A program made the position numbers and the translations under genes. Source: an uncultured Comamonadaceae bacterium (lineage in GTDB: Bacteria > Pseudomonadota > Gammaproteobacteria > Burkholderiales > Burkholderiaceae_C). Taken from it: a stretch of DNA of 8,433 nucleotides. The notes beneath the pieces were generated by a model. It worked only from the letters and a program-made list of their open reading frames with translations, made no database searches and was not told the DNA's origin. Below are positions 1-6,379 of the stretch, in pieces. Location of the stretch: assembly GCA_937871735.1 (NCBI GenBank), contig CALMOI010000183.1:1-8433 (forward strand). The letters run 5' to 3'. Numbering within the stretch: the stretch's first letter is position 1; each line of letters begins with the position of its first letter.

Positions 1-879
1 TGGCTGCACGACGGCCAAAGCAAGTACCCGGTGCCGGTGCGCCTGCAACTGCCGCGCGAATCCCAAGTCGGGCTGGACGCGCTGTTGCAGTTGCCCATGC
101 GCGCCGCCAACGGCCAGTTGGTGCCGCTGTCCGAGCTGGTGACGGTGGAGCGCGGCATCATCGACAAGCCGCTCTACACCAAAGACTTGCTGCCGGTGAG
201 CTACGTCTTTGGCGACATGGCGGGCCAGCTTGATTCGCCGCTGTACGGCCTGTTTGCCATCCGCCCCAAGCTGGCCGAGGCCGCGTTGCCCGGCACCGGC
301 GAGCTGGGCGAGTACTGGATTCACCAGCCGCAGGACACCTACCGTCAGTACGCCATCAAGTGGGACGGCGAGTGGCAAATCACCTACGACACCTTCCGCG
401 ACATGGGCGCGGCCTACGGTGTGGGCCTGATCCTGATCTATTTGCTGGTGGTGGCGCAGTTCAAGAGCTACGTCACGCCGCTGGTCATCATGGCCCCGAT
501 TCCGCTGACCTTGATCGGCGTGATGCCCGGCCACGCGCTGCTGGGCAGTCAGTTCACCGCCACCAGCATGATCGGCATGATCGCCCTGGCCGGGATCATC
601 GTGCGCAACTCCATCTTGCTGGTGGACTTTATTGAGCTGCAAGTAGCGCAGGGCGTGCGCTTTGCCGACGCGGTGGTGCAGTCCGCCGCCGTGCGCGCCC
701 AGCCCATCGCCCTGACCGGGCTGGCGGCCATGATCGGCGCGTTCTTCATCTTGGACGACCCGATCTTCAACGGCCTCGCCATCTCGCTGATCTTTGGCAT
801 TTTGGTGTCCACGCTGCTGACGCTGGTGGTGATTCCGGTGCTGTATTACGCGCTGTATCGCCACCAGCACGAAGGCTGA
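1..879 (+). CDS. RND-family efflux permease, C-terminal fragment
   Basis: This is the last 292 codons of an RND inner-membrane permease; the reading frame is open from base 1 and the start lies outside the window. RND pumps of the hydrophobe/amphiphile export type use the proton gradient to expel compounds through a periplasmic adaptor and an outer-membrane channel. The fragment begins in the periplasmic porter region (fragment residues 1-125, with the segment KWDGEWQITYDTFRDMG just before the membrane) and then carries helices TM8-TM12: about 137-152, 159-181, 190-211, 236-251 and 257-283. The TM10 motif GIIVRNSILLVDF matches drug/solute RND pumps rather than metal-exporting CusA/CzcA types. 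It ends in an ordinary basic cytoplasmic tail. A DUF2892 gene follows after 52 nt. The substrate cannot be told from this part. The family call is secure. Confidence 0.93.
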   Translation, partial: WLHDGQSKYPVPVRLQLPRESQVGLDALLQLPMRAANGQLVPLSELVTVERGIIDKPLYTKDLLPVSYVFGDMAGQLDSPLYGLFAIRPKLAEAALPGTGELGEYWIHQPQDTYRQYAIKWDGEWQITYDTFRDMGAAYGVGLILIYLLVVAQFKSYVTPLVIMAPIPLTLIGVMPGHALLGSQFTATSMIGMIALAGIIVRNSILLVDFIELQVAQGVRFADAVVQSAAVRAQPIALTGLAAMIGAFFILDDPIFNGLAISLIFGILVSTLLTLVVIPVLYYALYRHQHEG

Positions 880-931
880 CCCCTCGCATCCCTCACCCTT
901 GTTTCCTCTTTCCTGTCCCCTGGAGTCTTCT

Positions 932-1156
932 ATGACCGTCGAACGCTACATCCGCATCATTGCGGGCCTGTTCATCATGACCTCGCTGGCGCTGGGCGTG
1001 GAAGGCTCGCCCCTGTTTGTTAGCAAATGGGCGCTGGCCTTCACCGCCTTTGTGGGGGCGAATCTGTTTCAATTCGGGTTCACCAATTTTTGCCCGCTGG
1101 CCCTGATCTTGAAAAAGTTGGGCGTGCCCATGCAAGCGGGCGCTTGCAGCCGTTAA
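932..1156 (+). CDS. DUF2892 / YgaP-type small membrane protein
   Basis: A 74-residue protein that matches, from memory, the DUF2892 family (the transmembrane domain found after the rhodanese domain in YgaP). It has two hydrophobic segments, about residues 5-22 and 30-47, joined by a short polar turn. The family signature FTNFCPLALILKKLGV follows, with one cysteine in the NFCP motif and a second in the C-terminal GACSR. The ATG at 932 is chosen because GGAG at 922-925 sits 6 nt before it; an upstream in-frame extension to about 899 has no such support. There is no rhodanese domain, so this is the stand-alone form. The exact function of stand-alone DUF2892 proteins is unknown. Its place between an RND permease and an OsmC gene, 10 nt ahead of the latter, suggests a shared operon and perhaps a link to sulfane sulfur or thiol stress (inference). 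Confidence 0.85.
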   Translation: MTVERYIRIIAGLFIMTSLALGVEGSPLFVSKWALAFTAFVGANLFQFGFTNFCPLALILKKLGVPMQAGACSR

Positions 1157-1166
1157 AGGATTTTTG

Positions 1167-1613
1167 ATGAGCAATGAATCTGTCCAAGTCACCCTGACGC
1201 AGCAGCAGGATTACCGTTTTGACATCCAGTTTGGCGGTGCGATTCCCGGTTTGGTGGGCGACGAGCCCGCGCCGCTGGGCAGCGGGCAGGGGCCGTCGCC
1301 GGTGCAGTTGCTGTGCGCGGCGGTGGGCAATTGCCTGTCGGATTCACTGCTGTTTGCGCTGCGCAAGTTCAAGCAAGCGCCCGAGCCGCTGCGCTGCACC
1401 ATCACCGCCCAAGTGGGGCGCAACCCCGAAGGCCGCATCCGCGTGCTGGCGATGCACGGGGTGCTGACGCTGGGCGTGCCCGCTGCGGCCTTGGCGCAAC
1501 TGGAGCGTGTGCTGGCGCAGTTCGAGTCGTATTGCACCGTCACGCAAAGCGTGGGGCAGGGCATCCCGATCAGCGTCGAAGTCTGGGATGCAGCGGGTGT
1601 GCGGGTAAAGTGA
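1167..1613 (+). CDS. OsmC family protein
   Basis: A 148-residue cytoplasmic protein of the OsmC/Ohr superfamily. Characterised members reduce organic or inorganic hydroperoxides with a pair of cysteines. Here the candidate pair is C56 in the helix AAVGNCLSDSL and C123 in the motif FESYCTVTQSV, which align with the two redox cysteines of the family (the second normally sits in an H-x-x-C-P/T-V-S context). Two further cysteines, C50 and C77, are outside these motifs. The length is normal for OsmC. The ATG at 1167 is preferred to a TTG one codon upstream because AAGGA at 1156-1160 is spaced 6 nt from it; that site overlaps the stop of the preceding gene. It could be a true peroxidase or one of the many uncharacterised OsmC-like proteins; the sequence does not decide between them. 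The SLAC1-family gene begins 7 nt downstream, so co-transcription is likely. Confidence 0.9.
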   Translation: MSNESVQVTLTQQQDYRFDIQFGGAIPGLVGDEPAPLGSGQGPSPVQLLCAAVGNCLSDSLLFALRKFKQAPEPLRCTITAQVGRNPEGRIRVLAMHGVLTLGVPAAALAQLERVLAQFESYCTVTQSVGQGIPISVEVWDAAGVRVK

Positions 1614-1620
1614 AGCACTT

Positions 1621-2643
1621 ATGACCGCACACGCCACTCCGCTCAAATTTCTCACTCCTGCTTGGTTCGTCATCGTGATGGGCCTGTGCGGCTTGGCGCT
1701 GGCTTGGCAACAAGCCACGCCCTTGATGGGCGATTTGGCCGGGGCGGGGGCTTGGGTGTTGGGCGGCGTGGCGGCGTTGGTCGCGCTGGTGTTGACGAGC
1801 TTGTCGCTGCTGCGCTGGCAGCGCTACCCACAGGCGCTGGCCGATGACCTCAAGCACCCGGTGCGCCACGCTTTTGTCGCCGCCATGCCGATTGCGCTGA
1901 TCTTGCTGGCCACGGTGGCGACGGCGCTGCTGGGGCCGTCGATGCCGGTGCGCTGGCTGTGGGGCGTGGGGTCGATTTGGCAATTTGGCGTGACGGTGTG
2001 GGTGTTAGCGCGTTGGCTGGAACCGGGCGCGGGCAAGGCGGGCGGGCCGCTGTGGCCCGGCATCACCCCGGTGCTGTTGCTGCCGGTGGTGGGCAATGTG
2101 CTGGTGCCGTTGGCGGGCGTGACGCTGGGTTTCCCTGGCTGGTCGGCGGCGCAATTGGGCATCGGGCTGCTGCTGTGGCCGGTGGTGGTGGCGCTGCTGG
2201 TGGTGCGCATTGGGCTGCACGGTTTGTGGCCTGAGCGCCTGCTGCCCGCCACCTTCATCACCGTGTCGCCGCCGTCAGCCATTGGGCTGGCGATTTTGCA
2301 ATTGGGCGCGCCGCCCGTGCTGGCCTGGATGTGCTGGGGCGTGGCGCTGCTGTTTGTGGCGTGGGCGGCCAGCGTGTTCAAGCGGGCGTTGTCGCAGCCG
2401 TTTGCGCTGACGTTTTGGGGCATGTCCTTCCCGCTGGCGGCGTTTGCGGGTTTGACCTTGCGACTGACCGCCGACGCGCCCACGCTGTTTCAGTCCGTGG
2501 CGATGGCGGCTTTGGCCATGACCTCGCTGGTGATTGGCGCGCTGACGCTGGCCACCGTGAAGGGTTTGCGCGACGGTTCGCTGCTGGCCCCCGAGCCGGT
2601 GGCGATGCTGAATGTGGTCGGCACCGGCGCAACAGCTTCTTGA
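1621..2643 (+). CDS. SLAC1/TehA-family anion channel or transporter (TDT family)
   Basis: A 340-residue integral membrane protein with about ten hydrophobic helices (approximately 12-29, 42-64, 84-104, 112-132, 149-169, 175-197, 209-228, 230-253, 260-280, 292-315), the arrangement of the tellurite-resistance/dicarboxylate transporter family that includes bacterial TehA, plant SLAC1 and yeast sulfite exporter Ssu1. Family landmarks visible are HPVRHAFVAAMP (79-90), VVGNVLVPLAG (156-166), LPATFITVSPPS (208-219) and FWGMSFPLAAF (265-275). I could not assign the pore-plugging phenylalanine with confidence. Members pass small anions (chloride, nitrate, sulfite, malate), so the substrate is open; tellurite resistance should not be assumed from the name. 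It starts 7 nt after the OsmC stop without a clear Shine-Dalgarno, which suggests translational coupling. A hairpin follows the stop directly. Confidence 0.88.
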   Translation: MTAHATPLKFLTPAWFVIVMGLCGLALAWQQATPLMGDLAGAGAWVLGGVAALVALVLTSLSLLRWQRYPQALADDLKHPVRHAFVAAMPIALILLATVATALLGPSMPVRWLWGVGSIWQFGVTVWVLARWLEPGAGKAGGPLWPGITPVLLLPVVGNVLVPLAGVTLGFPGWSAAQLGIGLLLWPVVVALLVVRIGLHGLWPERLLPATFITVSPPSAIGLAILQLGAPPVLAWMCWGVALLFVAWAASVFKRALSQPFALTFWGMSFPLAAFAGLTLRLTADAPTLFQSVAMAALAMTSLVIGALTLATVKGLRDGSLLAPEPVAMLNVVGTGATAS

Positions 2644-2647
2644 GGCG

Positions 2648-2668
2648 CAGGCGATTTCGCATCGCCTG
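2648..2668 (+). terminator. hairpin after SLAC1-family gene, possible terminator
   Basis: CAGGCGAT (2648-2655) and ATCGCCTG (2661-2668) form a perfect 8-bp stem with loop TTCGC, starting four bases after the SLAC1-family stop. GCG (2645-2647) and CGC (2670-2672) can lengthen it around one bulged A. No T-run follows on either strand, so it is not a classical intrinsic terminator. It may be a weak terminator, an mRNA 3' stabiliser or a processing site. Its position at an operon end supports a 3'-end role. Confidence 0.45.
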
Positions 2669-2705
2669 ACGCAAAACTGACATCGCTAAATTGTCGTCAA
2701 GACGG

Positions 2706-2717
2706 CAAAATAGCGCG
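2706..2717 (+). promoter_or_regulatory. -10-like element CAAAATAGCGCG upstream of DUF3422 gene
   Basis: CAAAAT (2706-2711) matches four of six bases of the -10 consensus and ends 7 nt before the ATG at 2719, so transcription would be expected to begin at or next to the start codon. No Shine-Dalgarno is present between it and the ATG. No good -35 hexamer is found 15-18 nt upstream. An almost identical 12-mer lies at 7659-7670 upstream of pntA. Promoter function is inferred. Confidence 0.3.
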
Positions 2718-2718
2718 C

Positions 2719-4092
2719 ATGAACTCCTCTCTAGACCGGGCTTCCTCGCCGGATGCCGACCTTCAGCCCACTTTGGTGACCCCGCCGCGCACGGGCTCGT
2801 TGCTGCCCCCGGACGATGCCTTGCGCGTCACGCTGCACGACGAAGTCCACGCCCGGCCCTCGGCGCGGGTGCGTTTGCCTGCGTTGGTGGTGTATGTGGC
2901 CGTGCTCAACGAGGGCGTGAGCCGCGAGCAAGAGCTAGAGCACCTGCGCCGCTTGCCCGGTCAAGCTGATTTGCCGCCCGAGAGCGTGCAGTCCAGCTTT
3001 TTGCGACTGCGCTTTGCCAATCACACCTTGAAGTGGGAGCGCCACACCGAGTTCAGTCGCTACTCGCTGGTGCAGCCTTTGCCTGAAGGCATAGAGCTGG
3101 GCAAGGCCTGCCCTGACCTGCTGACCTCGCTCGTGATAGACCCCGAATGGCTGCGCAGCATTCCGGGCCGCACGGTGGCGGCGGTGGAACTGGCCTTGCT
3201 GGCCGTCGATTTGAAGCAGCCGGGCTTGATGCAGCAGGCGCAAGCTTGGTTTGGCGGACGTAACGTCGTGGCCTCGCAACTGGGCAACGGGCACTCGTGG
3301 GCCATGACCCAGTTCCGCATCGGGGACAACGGCTTTGAACGCATGCTGGTGCTGGCCCCGCCCGAAACCACCGAGCCGCGCGTGGGCCGCATCTTGCAGC
3401 GTCTGCTGGAAGTCGAAACCTATCGCCTGATGGCTCTGCGCGGCTTGCCGATGGCCAAGCGGTTGTCGCCGCTTTTGGGCGATGCCGAGCGCCAACTGGC
3501 CGACATCACCGCCCAGCTTGAGAACAAATCCGCCTCTGACGAGGCGCTGCTGGACACGCTGGTGTCGCTGGCGGCCCGCATCGAACGCGCCACGGCAGAG
3601 AATGTGTTCAGGTTCTCCGCCACCCGCGCCTACGCCACGCTGGTGCATGAGCGCATCGCCGAGCTGCGCGAAATCCCGATCTCTGGCACGCAAAAGTTGG
3701 GCGAATTCATGCAACACCGACTCTCGCCCGCAATGGCGACGGTGGCGGCCACGGCGCAGCGGTTGGCGTCGCTGTCAGAGCGGGTGGCGCGCACCAGCGC
3801 CCTGCTGCGCACCCGCGTGGACATTGCCACCGAGGTGCAAAACCAACAGTTGCTGGAAAAAATCAACCACGGCCAAGAGCTGCAACTGCGCTTGCAGTCG
3901 ATGGTGGAAGGCTTGTCGATTGCGGCGATTTCATACTACGTGGTCAGCCTGCTGGTGTATGGCGGCAAGGCTTTGAAAGGCGCAGGCGTGCCCATCAATC
4001 CGGAAGCCGCCGCTGGCGCGGCGATTCCGCTGGTGCTGTGGGTGGTGTGGCGCGCCACGCAGCGCATCCACGCCAAGCTGCACGGGCATTGA
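2719..4092 (+). CDS. DUF3422 family membrane protein
   Basis: A 457-residue protein that I recognise as DUF3422 by the hallmark LHDEVHARP at residues 39-47 and by its overall layout. No function is established for the family. A soluble mixed region runs to about residue 235. It is followed by a long charged helical region (about 245-390) with coiled-coil-like stretches. Two membrane helices close the protein (about 397-418 and 431-446), separated by a short loop beginning YGGKALKG, with a basic tail RATQRIHAKLHGH. A large helical cytoplasmic part followed by two C-terminal helices resembles the topology of CorA-type cation channels, but the GMN loop motif of CorA is absent, so the resemblance is only suggestive. 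The ATG at 2719 has no Shine-Dalgarno and lies 75 nt after the previous gene, behind a hairpin, which suggests its own promoter. A strong terminator follows. Confidence 0.9.
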   Translation: MNSSLDRASSPDADLQPTLVTPPRTGSLLPPDDALRVTLHDEVHARPSARVRLPALVVYVAVLNEGVSREQELEHLRRLPGQADLPPESVQSSFLRLRFANHTLKWERHTEFSRYSLVQPLPEGIELGKACPDLLTSLVIDPEWLRSIPGRTVAAVELALLAVDLKQPGLMQQAQAWFGGRNVVASQLGNGHSWAMTQFRIGDNGFERMLVLAPPETTEPRVGRILQRLLEVETYRLMALRGLPMAKRLSPLLGDAERQLADITAQLENKSASDEALLDTLVSLAARIERATAENVFRFSATRAYATLVHERIAELREIPISGTQKLGEFMQHRLSPAMATVAATAQRLASLSERVARTSALLRTRVDIATEVQNQQLLEKINHGQELQLRLQSMVEGLSIAAISYYVVSLLVYGGKALKGAGVPINPEAAAGAAIPLVLWVVWRATQRIHAKLHGH

Positions 4093-4117
4093 GAAGGCGG
4101 TCAGTTCTCAGCCAATA

Positions 4118-4146
4118 AAAAAAGCCCGCTTCGTGCGGGCTTTTTT
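4118..4146. terminator. bidirectional intrinsic terminator
   Basis: AAAAAAGCCCGC (4118-4129), loop TTCGT (4130-4134) and GCGGGCTTTTTT (4135-4146) make a GC-rich 6-bp stem flanked by an A-run and a T-run, so it works as a Rho-independent terminator on either strand. It lies 25 nt after the DUF3422 stop and 18 nt beyond the stop of the convergent small membrane-protein gene, and ends both units. Confidence 0.95.
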
Positions 4147-4164
4147 GCGGTGGGCGTTGCCGAA

Positions 4165-4497
4165 TCAGGCTGATGCGCGGCCGTGCATTTGCACCGGCTG
4201 CCATTGCGCAGCAGTCGCGGTTTGGGTGGTGCGCGCTGGGCGGGCGGTGCGCATCGCGGTGGCTACGGCCCACACCAGCAGCGTGATGGCCCAGTGCGCC
4301 AGCACCACGCCTGCGGCGATGCGGTTGGCGGTGTGCAAGATGGCGACGGTGCTGGCCGACATGGGCAACGGTGCCACCATGTAGAAGCAGGCCAACACGC
4401 CCAGTGGCAACAGCGTACCAATGGCCCACATCAGCGTCAGTTTGCGTTTGAAAGCGTTGCAGGTGACAGCGGCGGCGGAAGCAGTGGTGCGTGACAT
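4165..4497 (-). CDS. hypothetical small two-helix membrane protein
   Basis: I do not recognise this 110-residue protein. It has a short basic N-terminus (with KRK at 17-19), a first hydrophobic helix at about 21-43, a short loop MSASTVAILH, a second helix at about 58-82, and a 28-residue basic, Thr/Ala-rich tail with no hydrophobic stretch. Both termini are probably cytoplasmic by the positive-inside rule. The ATG at 4497 is chosen because the hydrophobic pattern begins soon after it; the frame stays open to 4641, but that extension is low-complexity and has no membrane or domain pattern. No Shine-Dalgarno is visible before 4497. Support for it as a real gene is its placement: it follows mnmA by 169 nt on the same strand, its stop abuts a strong terminator, and the frame encodes coherent helices. 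Whether it is co-transcribed with mnmA or has its own promoter near 4530-4580 is undecided. Confidence 0.6.
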   Translation of the reverse strand: MSRTTASAAAVTCNAFKRKLTLMWAIGTLLPLGVLACFYMVAPLPMSASTVAILHTANRIAAGVVLAHWAITLLVWAVATAMRTARPARTTQTATAAQWQPVQMHGRASA

Positions 4498-4548
4498 GGC
4501 AGTGTGGCGTGAAGTGGGGTGGAGCAGGTCTATCCTGCCAAGTGGTTC

Positions 4549-4578
4549 GGGTGAACCCTGAGATTGTCGGGTAAACCC
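4549..4578. repeat. tandem GGGTRAACCC half-palindromes, possible operator
   Basis: GGGTGAACCC (4549-4558) and GGGTAAACCC (4569-4578) are each inverted repeats with GGGT/ACCC arms, are preceded by TC in both copies, and are spaced 20 bp start to start, about two helical turns. They lie 51 and 71 bp upstream of the - strand small membrane-protein start, in the 169-nt gap after mnmA. This geometry suits two dimers of a regulator binding one DNA face. The regulator is unknown. The rest of the gap (4498-4666) shows no other clear signal. Confidence 0.4.
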
Positions 4579-4666
4579 GCATTTCTGTACAGATTCGCCT
4601 CCACACCCTTCGCGGCTGATTGGCGCAAAAACCACGATCACCCAGCCACGTTGGCCCGCAGCCGCG

Positions 4667-5812
4667 TCAGCTCAGGGCGCTGTCAATCACGCCGCCACCT
4701 AGACAGACTTCGCCGTCGTACAGCACCGCGCTTTGGCCGGGGGTGACGGCCCATTGCGCTTGCTCAAAGTGCAGGCTGAATGCATCCGGCGTGGCTCCCG
4801 CGTGCAATTCGCACGCCGCATCGGCTTGGCGGTAGCGGGTTTTGGCGGCGCAGCGCCCGGCGACGGGCGGCTCGCCTGCGCACCAACTGGCGTTGGTAGC
4901 GCTCAAGCGGGGTGACAGCAGCCAAGGGTGATCATGGCCTTGCACCACCCACAGCGTGTTGGCGGTCATGTCTTTGCGCGCCACAAACCAAGGTTGATGC
5001 TCGCCCACACCGCGCAAGCCTTGCGCTTGCACGGCTTTGAGTTCCGCGCCTTTGGCCTTCAGCCCGCCGATGCCCAAACCCTGGCGCTGGCCCAGCGTGT
5101 AAAAGCTCAGGCCCACATGCTGGCCGATGGTGCGGCCTTTGTCGTCTTTGATCGGGCCGGGCTCGCGCGAGATGTAGCGGTTCAAAAACTCACGGAAAGG
5201 CCGTTCGCCGATGAAGCAGATGCCGGTCGAATCCTTCTTTTTGGCGTTGGGCAAGCCGATGTCGGCGGCAATGCGGCGCACCTCGGTCTTGTGCAACTCG
5301 CCCACGGGGAACAGCGTTTTCGAGAGCTGTGCTTGGTTCAGCCGGTGCAAAAAGTAGCTTTGGTCTTTGCTGGGGTCTAGGCCTTTGAGCAACTCATGGC
5401 GCTGTGTGGCCGTGTTCAGCCGCGTGCGGGCGTAGTGGCCGGTGGCGATTTTGTCAGCGCCTAGGCGCATCGCGTGGTCTAGGAAGGCTTTGAACTTGAT
5501 CTCGGCGTTGCACAGAATGTCGGGGTTGGGCGTGCGCCCGGCTTGGTACTCGTGCAGGAAATCGGCGAAGACGCGATCTCGGTATTCGGCGGCGAAGTTG
5601 ACGTGCTCGATCTCGATGCCGATCACGTCGGCCACGCTGGCCGCATCCACAAAGTCGATGTTGGAGGAGCAGTATTCACTGTCGTCGTCATCTTCCCAAT
5701 TTTTCATGAAGATGCCGACGACTTCGTGGCCTTGTTGTTTGAGCAAGTAGGCGGTGACGGCGGAATCGACTCCGCCGCTCAGGCCCACGACGATGCGTTG
5801 TTTGACTGTCAT
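4667..5812 (-). CDS. mnmA: tRNA-specific 2-thiouridylase MnmA
   Basis: A 381-residue cytoplasmic enzyme that thiolates C2 of the wobble uridine 34 in tRNAs for Lys, Glu and Gln, taking sulfur from a persulfide relay and activating the base with ATP. The ATP-pyrophosphatase PP-loop SGGVDS is at 12-17. The catalytic cysteines are C101 in NPDILCNAEIKF and C199 in DSTGICFIGER, essentially the same positions as the pair in E. coli MnmA. GHYAR (125-129) and KDQSYFL (149-155) are further family motifs, followed by the central and C-terminal beta-barrel domains. Relative to my memory of the E. coli protein (368 residues), there is an extra stretch of about a dozen residues around 251-270, between GLGIGG and PWFVARKD. 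The ATG at 5812 is fixed by the conserved N-terminus and lies 17 nt after slyD; it has no Shine-Dalgarno but a TAAAAT box ending 6 nt before it. Confidence 0.97.
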   Translation of the reverse strand: MTVKQRIVVGLSGGVDSAVTAYLLKQQGHEVVGIFMKNWEDDDDSEYCSSNIDFVDAASVADVIGIEIEHVNFAAEYRDRVFADFLHEYQAGRTPNPDILCNAEIKFKAFLDHAMRLGADKIATGHYARTRLNTATQRHELLKGLDPSKDQSYFLHRLNQAQLSKTLFPVGELHKTEVRRIAADIGLPNAKKKDSTGICFIGERPFREFLNRYISREPGPIKDDKGRTIGQHVGLSFYTLGQRQGLGIGGLKAKGAELKAVQAQGLRGVGEHQPWFVARKDMTANTLWVVQGHDHPWLLSPRLSATNASWCAGEPPVAGRCAAKTRYRQADAACELHAGATPDAFSLHFEQAQWAVTPGQSAVLYDGEVCLGGGVIDSALS

Positions 5813-5818
5813 GGGCCG

Positions 5819-5824
5819 ATTTTA
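5819..5824 (-). promoter_or_regulatory. -10-like TAAAAT immediately upstream of mnmA
   Basis: On the - strand TAAAAT (5824 to 5819) matches the -10 consensus at five of six bases and is separated from the mnmA ATG by six bases (CGGCCC), which would place the transcription start on the A of the ATG. No -35 hexamer is evident at the usual distance, in the end of slyD. There is no Shine-Dalgarno. This could be an internal leaderless promoter; the claim is inference. Confidence 0.3.
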
Positions 5825-5829
5825 GGAAC

Positions 5830-6300
5830 TCAGTGGTGGTGGCCGCCTTCGCCGTGGGCGTGGCCGTGTTCGATTTCTTCAGCGGTGGCGGCGCGCACGT
5901 CGCTCACGGTGCAAGCAAACACCAGCGACACACCGGCCAGCGGGTGGTTGCCGTCGAGCACGACTTTGCCGTCTTCGATGCTGGTGATGGTCAACAGGCG
6001 TGCGCCTTCGGCGCTGTGCGCTTCCAGTTGCATGCCGACTTCAGCGCCTGCGGGCAGGTTGCTCAGGGCTTCAACGATGAGGTTGTCGTCGTTGTAGTCG
6101 CCGAATGCGTCAGCGGGTTCGAGGGCGATTTCCAGTGCATCGCCGATGCTCTTGCCCAGCAAAGCGGCTTCGATTTTCGGGAAGATGCCGCCCGTGCCGT
6201 GCAAGAACACGATGGGTTCCTGGCCCGGATCGACCAAGTTGTTGTCGGTGTCGGACACTTTGTAGTCGATGGTGACCACGGTGTTGGCGCTGATTTGCAT
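5830..6300 (-). CDS. SlyD-like FKBP-type peptidyl-prolyl cis-trans isomerase
   Basis: A 156-residue cytoplasmic prolyl isomerase and chaperone of the SlyD type. The FKBP half contains VVTIDYKVSD (8-17), FLHGTGGIFPKIEAALLGKS (32-51) and GDALEIALEPADAFGDY (53-69). An insert-in-flap chaperone domain follows (about 70-122) and returns through DGNHPLAGVSLVF (116-128), which is characteristic of SlyD. The tail EHGHAHGEGGHHH (144-156) carries six histidines and is a likely nickel or other divalent-metal binding site; unlike E. coli SlyD it is short and has no cysteines. SlyD proteins fold prolyl-limited proteins and donate nickel to hydrogenases; no hydrogenase gene is in view. The ATG at 6300 is preceded by GGGAA about 5 nt upstream, a fair ribosome site. 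mnmA follows after 17 nt, so the two are probably co-transcribed. The 79-nt gap from tauE could hold a promoter, but I see no convincing one. Confidence 0.92.
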   Translation of the reverse strand: MQISANTVVTIDYKVSDTDNNLVDPGQEPIVFLHGTGGIFPKIEAALLGKSIGDALEIALEPADAFGDYNDDNLIVEALSNLPAGAEVGMQLEAHSAEGARLLTITSIEDGKVVLDGNHPLAGVSLVFACTVSDVRAATAEEIEHGHAHGEGGHHH

Positions 6301-6379
6301 GGAAGTTCCCGTTAAAAAAGGTGTCTATTGTGTGCGATCTTGTCCGGGCGGGTGCGCTGGGCGCAGGCTGACCCCGTGC

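Noticed and set aside
880..921. Pyrimidine-rich stretch between the RND permease and DUF2892 genes
   Set aside because: Striking by eye, but it has no repeat unit or dyad; it may only be an unstructured leader ahead of the GGAG ribosome site.
2935..3717. Long open frame on the - strand opposite the DUF3422 gene
   Set aside because: It is antisense to a well-supported gene, is rich in R, Q, H and G as expected of a high-GC shadow frame, and has no recognisable domain.
4520..4545. Sigma-54-like TTGGCAGG...GC on the - strand upstream of the small membrane protein
   Set aside because: The GG and GC elements are 12 nt apart instead of the required 10, so it does not fit a -24/-12 promoter.
4497..4641. 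Possible 48-residue N-terminal extension of the small membrane protein
   Set aside because: The frame is open, but the extension has no membrane or domain pattern, runs through the phased dyads and comes close to the mnmA stop. The internal ATG fits the hydrophobic profile better.
4611..4666. Perfect 8-bp inverted repeat CGCGGCTG / CAGCCGCG directly after mnmA
   Set aside because: The arms are separated by 40 nt and no T-run follows on the - strand at the right place, so it is not a terminator. GC-rich 8-mers pair by chance in such DNA.
6301..6309. Palindrome GGAAGTTCC covering the slyD ribosome site
   Set aside because: Four-base arms around one base cannot form a stable hairpin, and nothing else points to an operator.
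6353..6365. Small hairpin TGCGC-TGG-GCGCA between tauE and slyD
   Set aside because: Only five base pairs and no T-run; common in high-GC sequence. A-run at 6314-6319 is too far to form a terminator with it.
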